From Collinsella sp944321445 (GTDB lineage: Bacteria; Actinomycetota; Coriobacteriia; Coriobacteriales; Coriobacteriaceae), in the NCBI RefSeq assembly GCF_030371825.1, contig NZ_JAUDDM010000002.1: 64,000 nucleotides of DNA; one strand, 5' to 3'. The position numbers were made by a program, and so were the translations under genes. Below, in pieces: positions 26,650 through 37,346 of this stretch (positions are counted from its first letter, which is position 1; each line of letters starts with the position of its first letter). The notes under the pieces are model-generated. The model made no database searches, had not been told where the DNA came from, and saw only the letters and a list, made by a program, of their open reading frames with translations.

Positions 26650-27390
26650 TTAGATACGGAACGTGAAGCGCGAGCCTACGATATGCTGCTTTCCCAGATA
26701 CATAGCATCGCCGTTATCGTCATAGTACCGACCGACATACAAAAACAGCGGCTCGCCGCATGCCACGTCAAGATTCGCGGCAAGCGTGGTGGACGCCTTC
26801 TCGATATCGAGCGTGCACGGCTCCTTCAAGCTTGGCTTCATATGGACGTGATCGAACACCGTCGCAAAGAGCGATGTGTTCTCGTGGCCAGCATTCTCCA
26901 AAAATCGGTAGGTATCGTAGGGAAAATAATTTTCCTCGACCATGATGGGCACGCCATCTGCCGTACGAACGCGATCGATGCGCAGCAATTTGCCTTCCGA
27001 ACCGAAACCGAAGAACTCACGCTCGGAATCGATACCAGGAACCACATCAAGCGAAATGAGGTGCGCACCGGCAAGCATTCCATTTTGAGCGCACGAGTTT
27101 GTGAAGCTGTTGACGTCGTTGTTCTGAGTGAACTTCGCCTTAACCTGAGGCTCGCTCACATACGTACCCTTACCGGGCCGCTTGACGAGACGACCATCCT
27201 CCACCAACTCGCGAATCGCACGACGAACCGTGATACGGCTTACCGAGTATGCCTCGATCAGCTTCTCCTCGGAAGGAATGCGATCGCCCGGATTATAGGT
27301 TCCGTCGTCGATGCTCGTAAGAATCGCAGCCATGACCTGTGCGTACAGCGGTGTGGACGAGTTTTCGTCAAGCTTGGTCGAAACAACCAA
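26650..27390 (-). CDS. GntR-family (HutC/UTRA) transcriptional regulator
   Basis: 246 residues. N-terminal winged helix: PLYAQVMAAILTSIDDGTYNPGDRIPSEEKLIEAYSVSRITVRRAIRELVEDGRLVKRPGKGTYV. C-terminal UTRA ligand domain with LLRIDRVRTADGVPIMVEENYFP and a final HxxVGSRFTFRI. This is the YvoA/FrlR-type sensor of phosphorylated sugars or sugar amines. The start is set at a TTG (27390) because AGAGGAGG lies 8 nt upstream; another TTG 30 bp earlier has none. It very likely represses the adjacent PTS/SIS operon through the GGTATAAC palindromes. Confidence 0.9.
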   Translation of the reverse strand: MVVSTKLDENSSTPLYAQVMAAILTSIDDGTYNPGDRIPSEEKLIEAYSVSRITVRRAIRELVEDGRLVKRPGKGTYVSEPQVKAKFTQNNDVNSFTNSCAQNGMLAGAHLISLDVVPGIDSEREFFGFGSEGKLLRIDRVRTADGVPIMVEENYFPYDTYRFLENAGHENTSLFATVFDHVHMKPSLKEPCTLDIEKASTTLAANLDVACGEPLFLYVGRYYDDNGDAMYLGKQHIVGSRFTFRI

Positions 27391-27456
27391 AGCGCTCGCC
27401 TCCTCTCTGTAATGAATCAACCGTTTCCATAATACGGGTTAATCCATTATATCCAT

Positions 27457-27475
27457 ACACACAACGATTGTGTGT
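27457..27475. promoter_or_regulatory. Palindrome upstream of gntR
   Basis: ACACACAA - CGA - TTGTGTGT, 8-bp arms, next to a TATAAT on the minus strand (27447-27452). Possible operator or promoter element for gntR; it does not match the GGTATAAC motif. Confidence 0.4.
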
Positions 27476-27690
27476 AAAACAGTTCATCAAGTCCGAGAGG
27501 AGGTATCCGCAACATGGGACACAGCAGACGGTGCTGTCGTGCCCCACAACCCACAGTCTATAGTGGCCGGGAGAGGACAGCTGATTCTTGTGAACGGGTT
27601 AGTATCAAATACCGAGCCCCACATGAAACAAACCCGCACCCACAAATCTGCGTTGGGCGCAAGACAAGACGGATAAGCTGCTGCATCCCA
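27476..27690. other. Intergenic region with no clear gene
   Basis: The roughly 215 bp between the gntR promoter area and the next hairpin show GGAGG (about 27500) but no credible protein follows it. Nothing else recognised. Confidence 0.4.
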
Positions 27691-27736
27691 AAAACGAATG
27701 CCCCGCATTCCCTATGCAAGGAATGCGGGGCATTCG
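27690..27736 (-). terminator. Rho-independent terminator after pgi
   Basis: 17-bp perfect stem CGAATGCCCCGCATTCC (27695) / complement ending 27736, 8-nt loop; leftward it is followed by GTTTTTGGG. It lies 174 bp beyond the pgi stop codon. Confidence 0.8.
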
Positions 27737-27741
27737 CAAAT

Positions 27742-27772
27742 GACGCACTTCTCCCCTGGGGAGAAGTGCGTC
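27742..27772. repeat. 31-bp palindrome, copy 3 of 3
   Basis: Identical to 4595-4625 and 5752-5782, here 22 kb away, between pgi and its terminator hairpin. Confidence 0.9.
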
Positions 27773-27909
27773 GAAAAGGCCTCAACAACGGAGACGGCCG
27801 GCTGAGGTGCCGCAGGTCGGGGTGAAAGAGGAGCGAGCACGCCTTGCGTGCGGCGAGCGACGATTGAAGGCGAAGGTCGGGTGCTACTACGGCGGGCCGG
27901 TCGGGTCAG

Positions 27910-29604
<1,695 letters not shown>

Positions 29605-29763
29605 GAAGCCCTCCTTGTCTTGTGGGCGTCCGGTGCGCCCGAAAGCCATGTGGCTTCATTTTACCGCAGCGAAAAGAAGCAGAAGGGCAAACCGGACAAC
29701 CCGGCGACAAACGTAACGTTGGGCGGGGCGGGTGTCAGATGAATGCCGAGCCGGCGGGAATCG

Positions 29764-31584
29764 CTACTCCCCCAGCTGCTCGCTCGCCTCAAGCCATGCG
29801 GTCTCGAGCTCATCGAGCTCGGCGCGTTCGGCATCGATTGCCGCCTGGGCTGCCGTGAGCGCCGCGTAATCCGTAGGGTCGACGTCGCCCAATGCGGCCT
29901 CGAGTTCCTCAATCTTGACGCGACGGCTCTCCATCTTGCGCTCAAGCGACGACACCTCGCGGCGCAGGCGCTGGCGCTCGGCATTGGAAAGCTGGTTGCC
30001 CTGCTCCTGCGTTTGCGTCGCGGGAGCAGACGCCTCGGTGCGCGCACGCGGCGCCGCAGCGGCAGGCTCCCCTACCAGACGCAGGTACTCATCGACACCG
30101 CCTGCCACATGGCGCAGGTGCCCGTCGATGATGGCGTACTGGCTGTCGGTCACGCGCTCCATGAGGTAGCGATCGTGCGTCACCAAGATGAGCGTTCCCG
30201 GCCAGCTGTCGAGCAGGTCCTCCACGATGGCAAGCATGTCGGTATCGAGGTCGTTGCCCGGCTCGTCCAAGATGAGCACGTTGGGCTCATCGAGAATCGT
30301 GAGCAGAAGCGACAGTCGACGGCGCTGGCCGCCCGACAGGTCCCCGATGCGACTCCACAGCTGCTGGGTGGTGAAGCCCAGGCGCTCGAGCAGCTTTTCG
30401 GGGCTCGTCTCCTTGCCGTCAACGATATAGAGGCGCTTATAGTGCGAAAGCACCTCGCGGATGGTTTGGTCCATGTAGGGCTTCAGCTCATCGAGCTGCT
30501 GCGACAGCACGCCGAAGCGCACGGTCTGACCGATCTTCACCCGTCCGCGCGCAGGTGCGAGCTTCCCCTGGATGACGGAGAGGAGCGTCGACTTGCCCGC
30601 GCCGTTCTCTCCCAAAAGGCCGAAGCGATCGCCCGCGCCGATGAGCCACGTGGCATCCTCGACAACCGGGCGGAATGCGCCCGTCGCCGCATCGGTGTAG
30701 CCTGCAGTCGCATCGATCACGTCGATGACCTGCTTGCCCAGGCGGGCAACGGCCAAGCGCTTAAGCTCAAGCTCGTTGCGCACCGGAGGCACATCGGCAA
30801 TGAGCGCGCGGGCCGCTTCGACGCGGAACTTCGGCTTCGTGGAGCGGGCCTGTGCGCCGCGCGAGAGCCAAGCGAGCTCTTTGCGCGCCATGTTGCGGCG
30901 GCGGTCCTCGGCGACGGCGGCAAGGCGGTCGCGCTCCACGCGCTGCAGGATATAGGCGGAGTAGCCGCCCTCAAAGGGGTCGACGCGCCCGTCGTGCACC
31001 TCCCACATGGACGTGCACACCTCATCCAAAAACCAGCGGTCGTGCGTGACCACCAGCAGCGCGCCCACACCTGCCGACCAGCGGGTCTTCAGGTGAGCCG
31101 CCAGCCAGTTGATGGTGCGGATATCCAGGTGGTTCGTAGGCTCGTCGAGCATGAGCACGTCGTAGTCGCCGATGAGCAGGCGCGCAAGGTCAACGCGACG
31201 ACGCTGGCCGCCGGAGAGCTCGCCCACCTTCCCCTCCCAGGGAACGTCGGAGATGAGGCCATCCAGGATCTGGCGGACGCGCGGCTGCGAAGCCCATTCA
31301 TATTCCGGCAGGTCGCCCACGACCGCATGGTGCACGGTGTCGTCGTCTGCCAGGGCATCTTTTTGCCCCAGTAGACCCACAGACACGTCGCGACGGTGCG
31401 TGACACGGCCGTCGTCCGGTTCGAGCTCGCCTGCGAGCACCGAAAGCAGCGTCGACTTGCCATCGCCGTTGCGGCCGACGATGCCGATGCGGTCGCCCTC
31501 GTAGATGCCGAGGGTCACGGCCTCGAAGATATTCTTGGTGGGAAACTCCAGGTGCACCGAGTCACAGCCGAGCAGAATCGCCAT
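29764..31584 (-). CDS. uup: ABC-F protein, Uup-like
   Basis: 606 residues. Two ABC domains: Walker A GRNGDGKST and GENGAGKST; LSGGQRRR twice; Walker B LMLDEPTNHLD and LILDEPGNDLD. The C-terminal 75 residues (about 530-606) form a coiled coil with SNAERQRLRREVSSLERKM..., as in Uup, which binds DNA or ribosomes in E. coli. GGAAGG precedes the ATG. The Thr to Gly change in the second Walker B (DEPGND) is common in Uup. It probably rescues or resolves stalled ribosomes. Confidence 0.88.
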   Translation of the reverse strand: MAILLGCDSVHLEFPTKNIFEAVTLGIYEGDRIGIVGRNGDGKSTLLSVLAGELEPDDGRVTHRRDVSVGLLGQKDALADDDTVHHAVVGDLPEYEWASQPRVRQILDGLISDVPWEGKVGELSGGQRRRVDLARLLIGDYDVLMLDEPTNHLDIRTINWLAAHLKTRWSAGVGALLVVTHDRWFLDEVCTSMWEVHDGRVDPFEGGYSAYILQRVERDRLAAVAEDRRRNMARKELAWLSRGAQARSTKPKFRVEAARALIADVPPVRNELELKRLAVARLGKQVIDVIDATAGYTDAATGAFRPVVEDATWLIGAGDRFGLLGENGAGKSTLLSVIQGKLAPARGRVKIGQTVRFGVLSQQLDELKPYMDQTIREVLSHYKRLYIVDGKETSPEKLLERLGFTTQQLWSRIGDLSGGQRRRLSLLLTILDEPNVLILDEPGNDLDTDMLAIVEDLLDSWPGTLILVTHDRYLMERVTDSQYAIIDGHLRHVAGGVDEYLRLVGEPAAAAPRARTEASAPATQTQEQGNQLSNAERQRLRREVSSLERKMESRRVKIEELEAALGDVDPTDYAALTAAQAAIDAERAELDELETAWLEASEQLGE

Positions 31585-31639
31585 GGACGAGCCTTCCTAA
31601 ACGTCAAATGTCTCAAGGCACCATCCTAGCACGCCCTGT

Positions 31640-31700
31640 CCTCTCCGGGGACGGGGGTGCCACGCGCCAGTTTGGCCTCTGTGGGGACGGGGGTGCCAGA
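31640..31700. repeat. GGGGACGGGGGTG-family direct repeat
   Basis: GGGGACGGGGGTGCCA occurs twice (about 31657 and 31683), each after a CTCT-rich stretch. Same motif as in the large palindromes, here as a tandem rather than a mirror pair. Confidence 0.7.
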
Positions 31701-31702
31701 AC

Positions 31703-31738
31703 AAAAAACGCGGCGGCCTGCGCTGCACAGGCCGCCGC
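31703..31738 (-). terminator. Terminator of the pst operon
   Basis: GCGGCGGCCTG (31710-31720) pairs with CAGGCCGCCGC (31728-31738); leftward it is followed by TTTTTTG. It is 74 bp after pstB. Confidence 0.9.
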
Positions 31739-31811
31739 TTGCATGGTATGCCGCACTGGGTTCCCGCACACGCAACGGGTGCCGCAGTGGGCCGTATCTG
31801 GGAACATCCGG

Positions 31812-32648
31812 CTAGGAGAACATTCCCGTGAGGTAATCGTTCAGGCGCTTGTCGTTCGGGCGCTGGAAGATCTGGTTGGTCTCGCCGTACTCCACCATGT
31901 CGCCCATGTAGAAGAACGCCGTGCGGTTGGACACGCGCGACGCCTGCTCCATGTTGTGCGTCACGATCACGATGGCGCGATCGGCCACGATCTGGCCCAT
32001 CAGGTCCTCGATGGCCAACGTCGAAATGGGGTCGAGCGCCGAGCAGGGCTCGTCGAACAGGATCACGTCAGGCTTCATGGCAAGCGTACGCGCGATGCAC
32101 AGGCGCTGCTGCTGACCGCCGGACAGCGCAAAGGCGCTCTTGTCGAGCTTGTCCTTCACCTCGTCCCACAGGGCGGCGCCGCGTAAGCTCTCCTCAACCA
32201 TCTGATCGAGGATGTCCTTGTCCTTGATGCCGTGACGCTTCGGCGCGAACGTGATGTTCTCGCGAATGGACTTATGGAAGGGGTTCGGCTGCTGAAACAC
32301 CATGCCGATGGACTTGCGCAGCTCGTAGAGGTTCTCGGTCTTGGTGTTGATGTTGCGCCCCTGGTAGAGGATCTCGCCCTCAACGCGGCAACCGCGAATC
32401 TCACGGTTCATGAGATTCAGACTGCGAAGGAACGTCGACTTGCCGCAGCCGGAAGGGCCGATGAGCGCGGTGATCTCGCCCTTGTGGAACTTCAGGCTCG
32501 TGTCGTTCAGCGCGTGGTGGTCGCCATAGTACACGTTGACATCGCGCGTCTCGAGAATCACCTCGTCGGAGATGGCCACACCCGACACGCGCTTGCCCTG
32601 CTCGCTCGAGCCGACGCTCTGCAGGAACTGGTCGGTTTCGTTCGTCAT
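31812..32648 (-). CDS. pstB: Phosphate ABC transporter ATP-binding protein
   Basis: 278 residues. VNVYYGDHHALNDTSLKF, Walker A GPSGCGKST, the FQQPNPFHKSIREN Q-loop segment, LSGGQQQRLCIARTLA signature and FDEPCSALDPIST Walker B are typical PstB. It powers PstCA phosphate import. The ATG shares an ATGA with the pstA stop codon (4-bp overlap). No phoU follows; the operon ends in a terminator. Confidence 0.96.
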   Translation of the reverse strand: MTNETDQFLQSVGSSEQGKRVSGVAISDEVILETRDVNVYYGDHHALNDTSLKFHKGEITALIGPSGCGKSTFLRSLNLMNREIRGCRVEGEILYQGRNINTKTENLYELRKSIGMVFQQPNPFHKSIRENITFAPKRHGIKDKDILDQMVEESLRGAALWDEVKDKLDKSAFALSGGQQQRLCIARTLAMKPDVILFDEPCSALDPISTLAIEDLMGQIVADRAIVIVTHNMEQASRVSNRTAFFYMGDMVEYGETNQIFQRPNDKRLNDYLTGMFS

Positions 32649-33574
32649 TCGGCGGTCATCCTCCTTGCAAGCGCCTTGCCGGCAATGCGCGAAAGCACAT
32701 TGAACAGCAACACGCAAATCATCAGAAGCGCGGCGGTACCCCAGACGATGTGCTGGGCCTCGGGGCTTCCCTCGCCGTAGATCTTGTAGATGTGCACGGC
32801 GAGCGACTCACCCGGACGGAAGATGTTCCACGCGCAGGTGGGGCTGGCAAAATTGAGCGAGAAGAAGTTCAGGCGCGCCGGCGAGCTCATGCCGGAAGTG
32901 AACAGCAGAGCCGCAGCCTCGCCGAACACGCGGCCGGCCGAAAGCACCACGCCGGTGACGATGGCGGGCATGGCCGCCGGGATGAGCACGTGCAGAGTGG
33001 TCTCCCAACGCGTGAGGCCCATGGCCAGACACGCGTCGCGCTGGCTGGCGGGCACGTCCTCGAGCGCCTGCTGGATCACGCGGGTGAGGATGGGGATGTT
33101 GAACATCGTGAGCGCGATGGCGCCGGAGATGAGCGAATAGCCCCAGCCGAAGTTCACCGAGAACATGAGGAAGCCGAACATACCGACAACGATGGACGGC
33201 AAGCTTGACAGGGTCTCGATAGCCGTAGAAGCGATCTTGGTGATGGGGCCCTCGGGCGCGTACTCCACGAGGAACACCGCACCGCCCAAGGAGATGGGCA
33301 GCGAGATGATGAGGGTCAAAATCAGCAGATAGAACGAGTCGAACAGCTGGTAGGCGATGCCGCCTTCGGTACCGTTCGAACGGCTCGGCTCGGTGAGGAA
33401 GCCCGGCTGCAGCAGCTGGCCGATACCCTGGGCCAGGATGTAGAGCACCATCGAGATGACGATGGCGATCACGACGCCCACGATAAAGGTGAGGATGCCG
33501 GTCGCGATTCGGTCGTTGCGCATGGAGCGCTTGATGCGCGCCTCCTGCGCCTGCGCGGTGACGGTCTTAGCCAC
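32645..33574 (-). CDS. pstA: Phosphate ABC transporter permease PstA
   Basis: 309 residues, six membrane segments. The permease EAA loop (ALEDVPASQRDACLAMGLTRWETTLHVLIPAAMPAIVTG) is clear, with TSGMSSPARLNFFSLNFASPT typical of PstA. Start set at a GTG (33574) behind AAGGGGGCGAAG; it overlaps pstC by 8 bp. The longer frame would begin with a TTG at 33598. Confidence 0.94.
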   Translation of the reverse strand: MAKTVTAQAQEARIKRSMRNDRIATGILTFIVGVVIAIVISMVLYILAQGIGQLLQPGFLTEPSRSNGTEGGIAYQLFDSFYLLILTLIISLPISLGGAVFLVEYAPEGPITKIASTAIETLSSLPSIVVGMFGFLMFSVNFGWGYSLISGAIALTMFNIPILTRVIQQALEDVPASQRDACLAMGLTRWETTLHVLIPAAMPAIVTGVVLSAGRVFGEAAALLFTSGMSSPARLNFFSLNFASPTCAWNIFRPGESLAVHIYKIYGEGSPEAQHIVWGTAALLMICVLLFNVLSRIAGKALARRMTAE

Positions 33575-34478
33575 GGGACTTCGCCCCCTTCGCGCCAATG
33601 AGGTGGATGATCATGATGAAGATGAGCGACATGCCCATGAGCAGCAGGCCGAGCGACCACAGCACGTCGTTTTGCACCGATCCGGTGGCGTAGACGGCCA
33701 TGCTCGTGGTGAGCGTCGTGGTGATGGTCGATGCGGAATCGAGCAGGCCTTCGGGCATGGCCTCGACGCCGCCGATGACCATGCGCACAGCGAGCGTCTC
33801 GCCGAAGGCGCGCGTCATGCCCAAGATGACCGCGGTCATAAGGGAGGGCGTGGCGCTCTTCAGCACAACGTGCCAGATGGTCTGCCAGCGGGTGTAGCCC
33901 AGCGCAAGCGAACCTTGACGGTACCCGTCGGGCACGGCGCGCAGCGCGTCGATGGAAAGCGTCGTCACGGTCGGCAGGATCATGAGCGCCAGCACGATAG
34001 AGCCCGGCAGGATGCCCAGGCCAAGGTCGACGTTGAAGATCACGCGCATCGCGCCCACGATCACGTGGAAGCCGATGAGGCCGAAGACGACCGAGGGAAT
34101 GCCGACGAGCAGCTCGATGAGCGGCTGGAAGTACTTCTGGCCGAACTTGGGCTGAATCTCGACGACGAAGATGGCCGCGCCGATCGCGATGGGCACCGCG
34201 ATGATCGTGGAGATGACCGTCACGGCGAACGAGGTCACGATCAGCGGCAGCGCGCCCGTGAAGGGAAGGCCGGTCGCCTCGTTGGTGTTGGCGAGGTTCC
34301 ACTCCGTCCCCGTGAAGAATTCTGCAACGTTAACGCCATCCTTGATGAAGGTGGAGAGGCCTCGCTGCGCGACCATGAAGATAAGGGCCACAACGACAAG
34401 TGTCACGAGCGCGACGCAGGCGCCCGTGACACTCAAGCCTACCTTCTCAAGGTTGCGTTTTGGCATCTGCTTTGCCAT
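33567..34478 (-). CDS. pstC: Phosphate ABC transporter permease PstC
   Basis: 303 residues, six membrane segments. N-terminal helix followed by FFTGTEWNLANTNEATGLPFTGALPL, then the EAA loop (ALRAVPDGYRQGSLALGYTRWQTIWHVVLKSATPSLMTAVILGMTRAFGET). It forms the channel with PstA. AAAGGT precedes the ATG. Confidence 0.95.
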   Translation of the reverse strand: MAKQMPKRNLEKVGLSVTGACVALVTLVVVALIFMVAQRGLSTFIKDGVNVAEFFTGTEWNLANTNEATGLPFTGALPLIVTSFAVTVISTIIAVPIAIGAAIFVVEIQPKFGQKYFQPLIELLVGIPSVVFGLIGFHVIVGAMRVIFNVDLGLGILPGSIVLALMILPTVTTLSIDALRAVPDGYRQGSLALGYTRWQTIWHVVLKSATPSLMTAVILGMTRAFGETLAVRMVIGGVEAMPEGLLDSASTITTTLTTSMAVYATGSVQNDVLWSLGLLLMGMSLIFIMIIHLIGAKGAKSRG

Positions 34479-34532
34479 AGCGCACCTTTCGAAAACTATC
34501 GACGTACAGGGCGTAATCCGAACAGGTCGGAT

Positions 34533-35474
34533 TTACTTCTCGGTGACGTTGCCCTCGGCGTCCTTGACGACGGTCATCTCGGACACGGGGATGAAGCCCT
34601 GCTCGGCCACGAGGGAGCCCTGGACGTCGTCGGAGAGCATGTACTCCAGGAAGGCCTTGGTGGCCTCGTCGGCATCCTCCTTGCAATACATGTGCTCGGT
34701 GGCCCAGATGGGGAACGAGTTGTCGTAGACGTTCTCGTCGATGGGCTCGACACCGTTGACCTTGATGGCCTTGAACTTGGTGTCGTCGAAGTGCGAGAAG
34801 TCGAGGTAGGAGATGGCGTTGTCGGTGGAGCCAATCTGGGTCACGACGTCGCCGGACTTATCGAGCTCGGCCTCGCCCTTGAAGGTGGACTCGGGCTGAC
34901 CAGCGCCGAAAACGGCAGCCTCGAAGGTGGCACGGGTGCCGGAGCCAGACTTACGGTTCATGACGTAGATATCAGCGTCCTCGCCACCGACCTCAGACCA
35001 GTTGGTGATCTCGCCGGAGAAGATGCCCTTCAGCTGCTCGAGGGTGAGGTCCTCGACGGTAACGTTCATGGAGACGACCGGGCCCATGCCCACGACGGCG
35101 ACCTCGTGGTCGACAAGGTCGGTGCACTGGTCGGCCTCGAGCTTGGTCTCGGCGAAGACGTCGGAGTTGCCGATGGTCACGGTGCCGTCGGCCACAGCGG
35201 TGAGACCGGTGCCCGAACCGTTACCGGAGCCGGTGATGGAAACATCCGGGTTCTCGTTCATGAACTGCTCGGCGGCAGCCTCGACGAGGGCCTGGAAGGA
35301 AGAGGCGCCATCATAGGTGACGGTGCCGGTAAGCGTAGAGCCCTCTGCAGCAGCGCCGGAACCCGTAGTGGCAGCACCGCCGCCACCGCAACCGGCAAGA
35401 CCGAGACCTGCGACGGCGGCGACGCCACCGGCAAGACCGAGGAACTGACGACGAGAGCAAGCGTAGTCGAACAT
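34533..35474 (-). CDS. pstS: Phosphate-binding lipoprotein PstS
   Basis: 313 residues. The N-terminus has a twin-arginine-like SRRQFLGLAGG, a hydrophobic stretch and a lipobox LAGC (Cys about 28), so it is exported and lipid-anchored. The mature part has the phosphate-binding loops GSGNGSGTG, GNSDVFAETK and KSGSGTRATFE. AAAGGAG stands before the ATG at 35474; the frame is open 38 codons upstream without a ribosome site. First gene of pstSCAB and probably induced by phosphate starvation through the upstream repeat. Confidence 0.95.
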   Translation of the reverse strand: MFDYACSRRQFLGLAGGVAAVAGLGLAGCGGGGAATTGSGAAAEGSTLTGTVTYDGASSFQALVEAAAEQFMNENPDVSITGSGNGSGTGLTAVADGTVTIGNSDVFAETKLEADQCTDLVDHEVAVVGMGPVVSMNVTVEDLTLEQLKGIFSGEITNWSEVGGEDADIYVMNRKSGSGTRATFEAAVFGAGQPESTFKGEAELDKSGDVVTQIGSTDNAISYLDFSHFDDTKFKAIKVNGVEPIDENVYDNSFPIWATEHMYCKEDADEATKAFLEYMLSDDVQGSLVAEQGFIPVSEMTVVKDAEGNVTEK

Positions 35475-35638
35475 GGTTCTCCTTTCGCGAATGCGATGAT
35501 TCGCACCAGTTGAGCAGGCGGCCATGCATACCCCGCCCGCGTTTCGACTCCGTACTCTATCGCGCGCCCAAATCCTAAATTCGCTCAACGGCGTCTTATT
35601 ACTATGCTCTGACCAAGCATTACGCGCAGATTTCTACT

Positions 35639-35657
35639 GGCTTACACCCGGCTTACA
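35639..35657 (-). promoter_or_regulatory. Pho-box-like direct repeat upstream of pstS
   Basis: GGCTTACA-CCC-GGCTTACA on the plus strand (TGTAAGCC twice on the minus strand) with an 11-bp period, as expected for PhoB/PhoP-type sites. It is 165 bp upstream of pstS. Confidence 0.55.
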
Positions 35658-35698
35658 TTCCCCCACCCACATCATGCTTCCCCAAGCCTGTCCCAAAA

Positions 35699-35787
35699 GA
35701 GGACAAAGTGTCCCCTGGCACCCCCGTCCCCAGAGGAGACAAAATGTCCTCTGTGGGGACGGGGGTGCCAGGGGACACTTTGTCCTC
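35699..35787. repeat. Nested palindrome, 33-bp arms
   Basis: 35699-35731 and 35755-35787 are exact reverse complements, with CACCCCCGTCCCC in the arm. The 23-bp loop holds a second hairpin (AGAGGA/TCCTCT, 35732-35752). A further partly symmetrical piece (GGGGGACAGGT ... ACCTGCCCCC) runs 35790-35824. Lies between pstS and the dipeptidase. Confidence 0.9.
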
Positions 35788-35837
35788 CAGGGGGGACAGG
35801 TCTCACCAAACGTGACCTGCCCCCTTTTGGCGGTGAT

Positions 35838-37250
35838 TTAGAAGTCGATGTCCATCAGGCGCAGAATCGCCAGGATGTACATCTTGAGTGCGCCCTTGAG
35901 CTGCTCTTCGCTTGCGCACTCGTTGGGACCGTGCATGCTGCCGCCCCATACGGGAAGCTCCAGCGTGCTGTCCTCGGGGCCGAAGGAGACGGCGCGCTTG
36001 AAGTTGCGCGCGTAGGTGCCGCCACCCATGGAAAGGAGCTCGGCAGGCTTGCCGGTCACCTCGCGGTAGGTATCGAGCAGCGCCTGAACGGCCGGATGGT
36101 CGGCCGAGACGGAGAACGGCGGCTTGGTGCTGTCGACCTCGCACGTCGCCCCGAAGCGCTCAGCCAGGGCAGAACAGGTCGCGGCAAGCTCATCGAAGGT
36201 GGTGCTGTCCGGGAAGCGCACGTCGATGGTTTGACGCAGGCGGCCGTCTGCGACCTCGATGGTGCCGCCGTTGAGTGTCAGCGGGCCGAAGGCATCGCTC
36301 GACGTCGCAATGCCCATGGCCTCGCCCGCGGTGTCCGCCATGATATGCGACAGGAGCTCCAGATACGGCTTTTCGCCCTCGCTCACCAGATCCGCCTCGC
36401 GCAGATAGCCGACGATAAGGCCGATAGCGTTGATGGTGCCCTCGGGCAGCGAGGCATGGCCGCCGATGCCGTGCGCCAGAATGCGCGTGCGGCCCTCTCC
36501 CGCCGGCACGACCTCGATGCGATCGGCATTCGCCACAGGGGCAGGACACGCGGAGGCATCGAGGGCAAGTTCGCACACGGACTCGGACGGAATGGCGTTC
36601 GTCGCCTCAGCGCCGCTCCACGAAACGATGACGCCGCCTTCGATGGGAGCACTCACAAAGGTGGCGCCGAACAGGCCCTTCTCGGCATTGCACACCGGGA
36701 ATTCGGCATCGGGTGTGAACAGGAAGTCCGGGTCGTCGTGTCCGTCGAGGTAGTGATGCACATCAGTCATACCCACCTCCTCGTCGCAGCCCAGCAGTGC
36801 GCGGAACGTGTGGCGCGGCGCGATGCCCGCGTACTTGAGGTACGCACCGGCATACAGCGACAGAACGGCCGGACCCTTATCGTCGATGACGCCGCGACCA
36901 AGCAGCCAACCCTCGCGGCGCTCCATGGCGAAGGGATCGGTGTTCCAACCGGGACCGGCCGGCACAACGTCGACGTGCGCGATCGTGGCGATCTGCGAGC
37001 CCGATGTGCCCGGAAGGTCGGCGATGCCCACATAGCCCTCATCATCGCTCGTCTCGTAGCCGAGCTTCTGAGCGATCTCGAGCGCGCAATCGAGCGCTTC
37101 GCGCACAGGACGGCCAAACGGAGCGCCGGGCTCCGCTGCGCTGTCATCGGCAACCGACGGGCGCTTTACCAGCGCGGCAATGTCTGCGACGACGTCCTCC
37201 CAGACCTCGTCCACATACGCTGCGACATCGGCCTCGAGCTGCTTATCCAT
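35838..37250 (-). CDS. pepV: M20-family dipeptidase, PepV/Sapep type
   Basis: 470 residues. Metal-binding AHVDVVPAGPGW (about 94), the bridging Asp in GVIDDKGP, DEEVGMTD with the catalytic Glu, and the distal MGGGTYARNFKRAVSFGPED and SMHGPNECAS with further ligands. Length and the long lid domain match PepV, which splits dipeptides in the cytoplasm. AAAGGAG is before the ATG at 37250. It probably supplies amino acids from imported dipeptides. Confidence 0.92.
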   Translation of the reverse strand: MDKQLEADVAAYVDEVWEDVVADIAALVKRPSVADDSAAEPGAPFGRPVREALDCALEIAQKLGYETSDDEGYVGIADLPGTSGSQIATIAHVDVVPAGPGWNTDPFAMERREGWLLGRGVIDDKGPAVLSLYAGAYLKYAGIAPRHTFRALLGCDEEVGMTDVHHYLDGHDDPDFLFTPDAEFPVCNAEKGLFGATFVSAPIEGGVIVSWSGAEATNAIPSESVCELALDASACPAPVANADRIEVVPAGEGRTRILAHGIGGHASLPEGTINAIGLIVGYLREADLVSEGEKPYLELLSHIMADTAGEAMGIATSSDAFGPLTLNGGTIEVADGRLRQTIDVRFPDSTTFDELAATCSALAERFGATCEVDSTKPPFSVSADHPAVQALLDTYREVTGKPAELLSMGGGTYARNFKRAVSFGPEDSTLELPVWGGSMHGPNECASEEQLKGALKMYILAILRLMDIDF

Positions 37251-37346
37251 CTTGTCTCCTTTCATAAAGCCCCAGGCGCATCCCCCGCAAGGCGATACGC
37301 CGGAACCATAGGTACCCATCCAAACGATACGAAGCGCGCGTCCGTG

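Noticed and set aside
27476..27690. Possible small RNA or leader before gntR
   Set aside because: A GGAGG and a few short frames are present but no stable conserved structure is evident by eye.
33456..35513. A 685-codon open frame opposite pstA, pstC and pstS
   Set aside because: It spans three well-identified genes on the other strand and has no recognisable domain.
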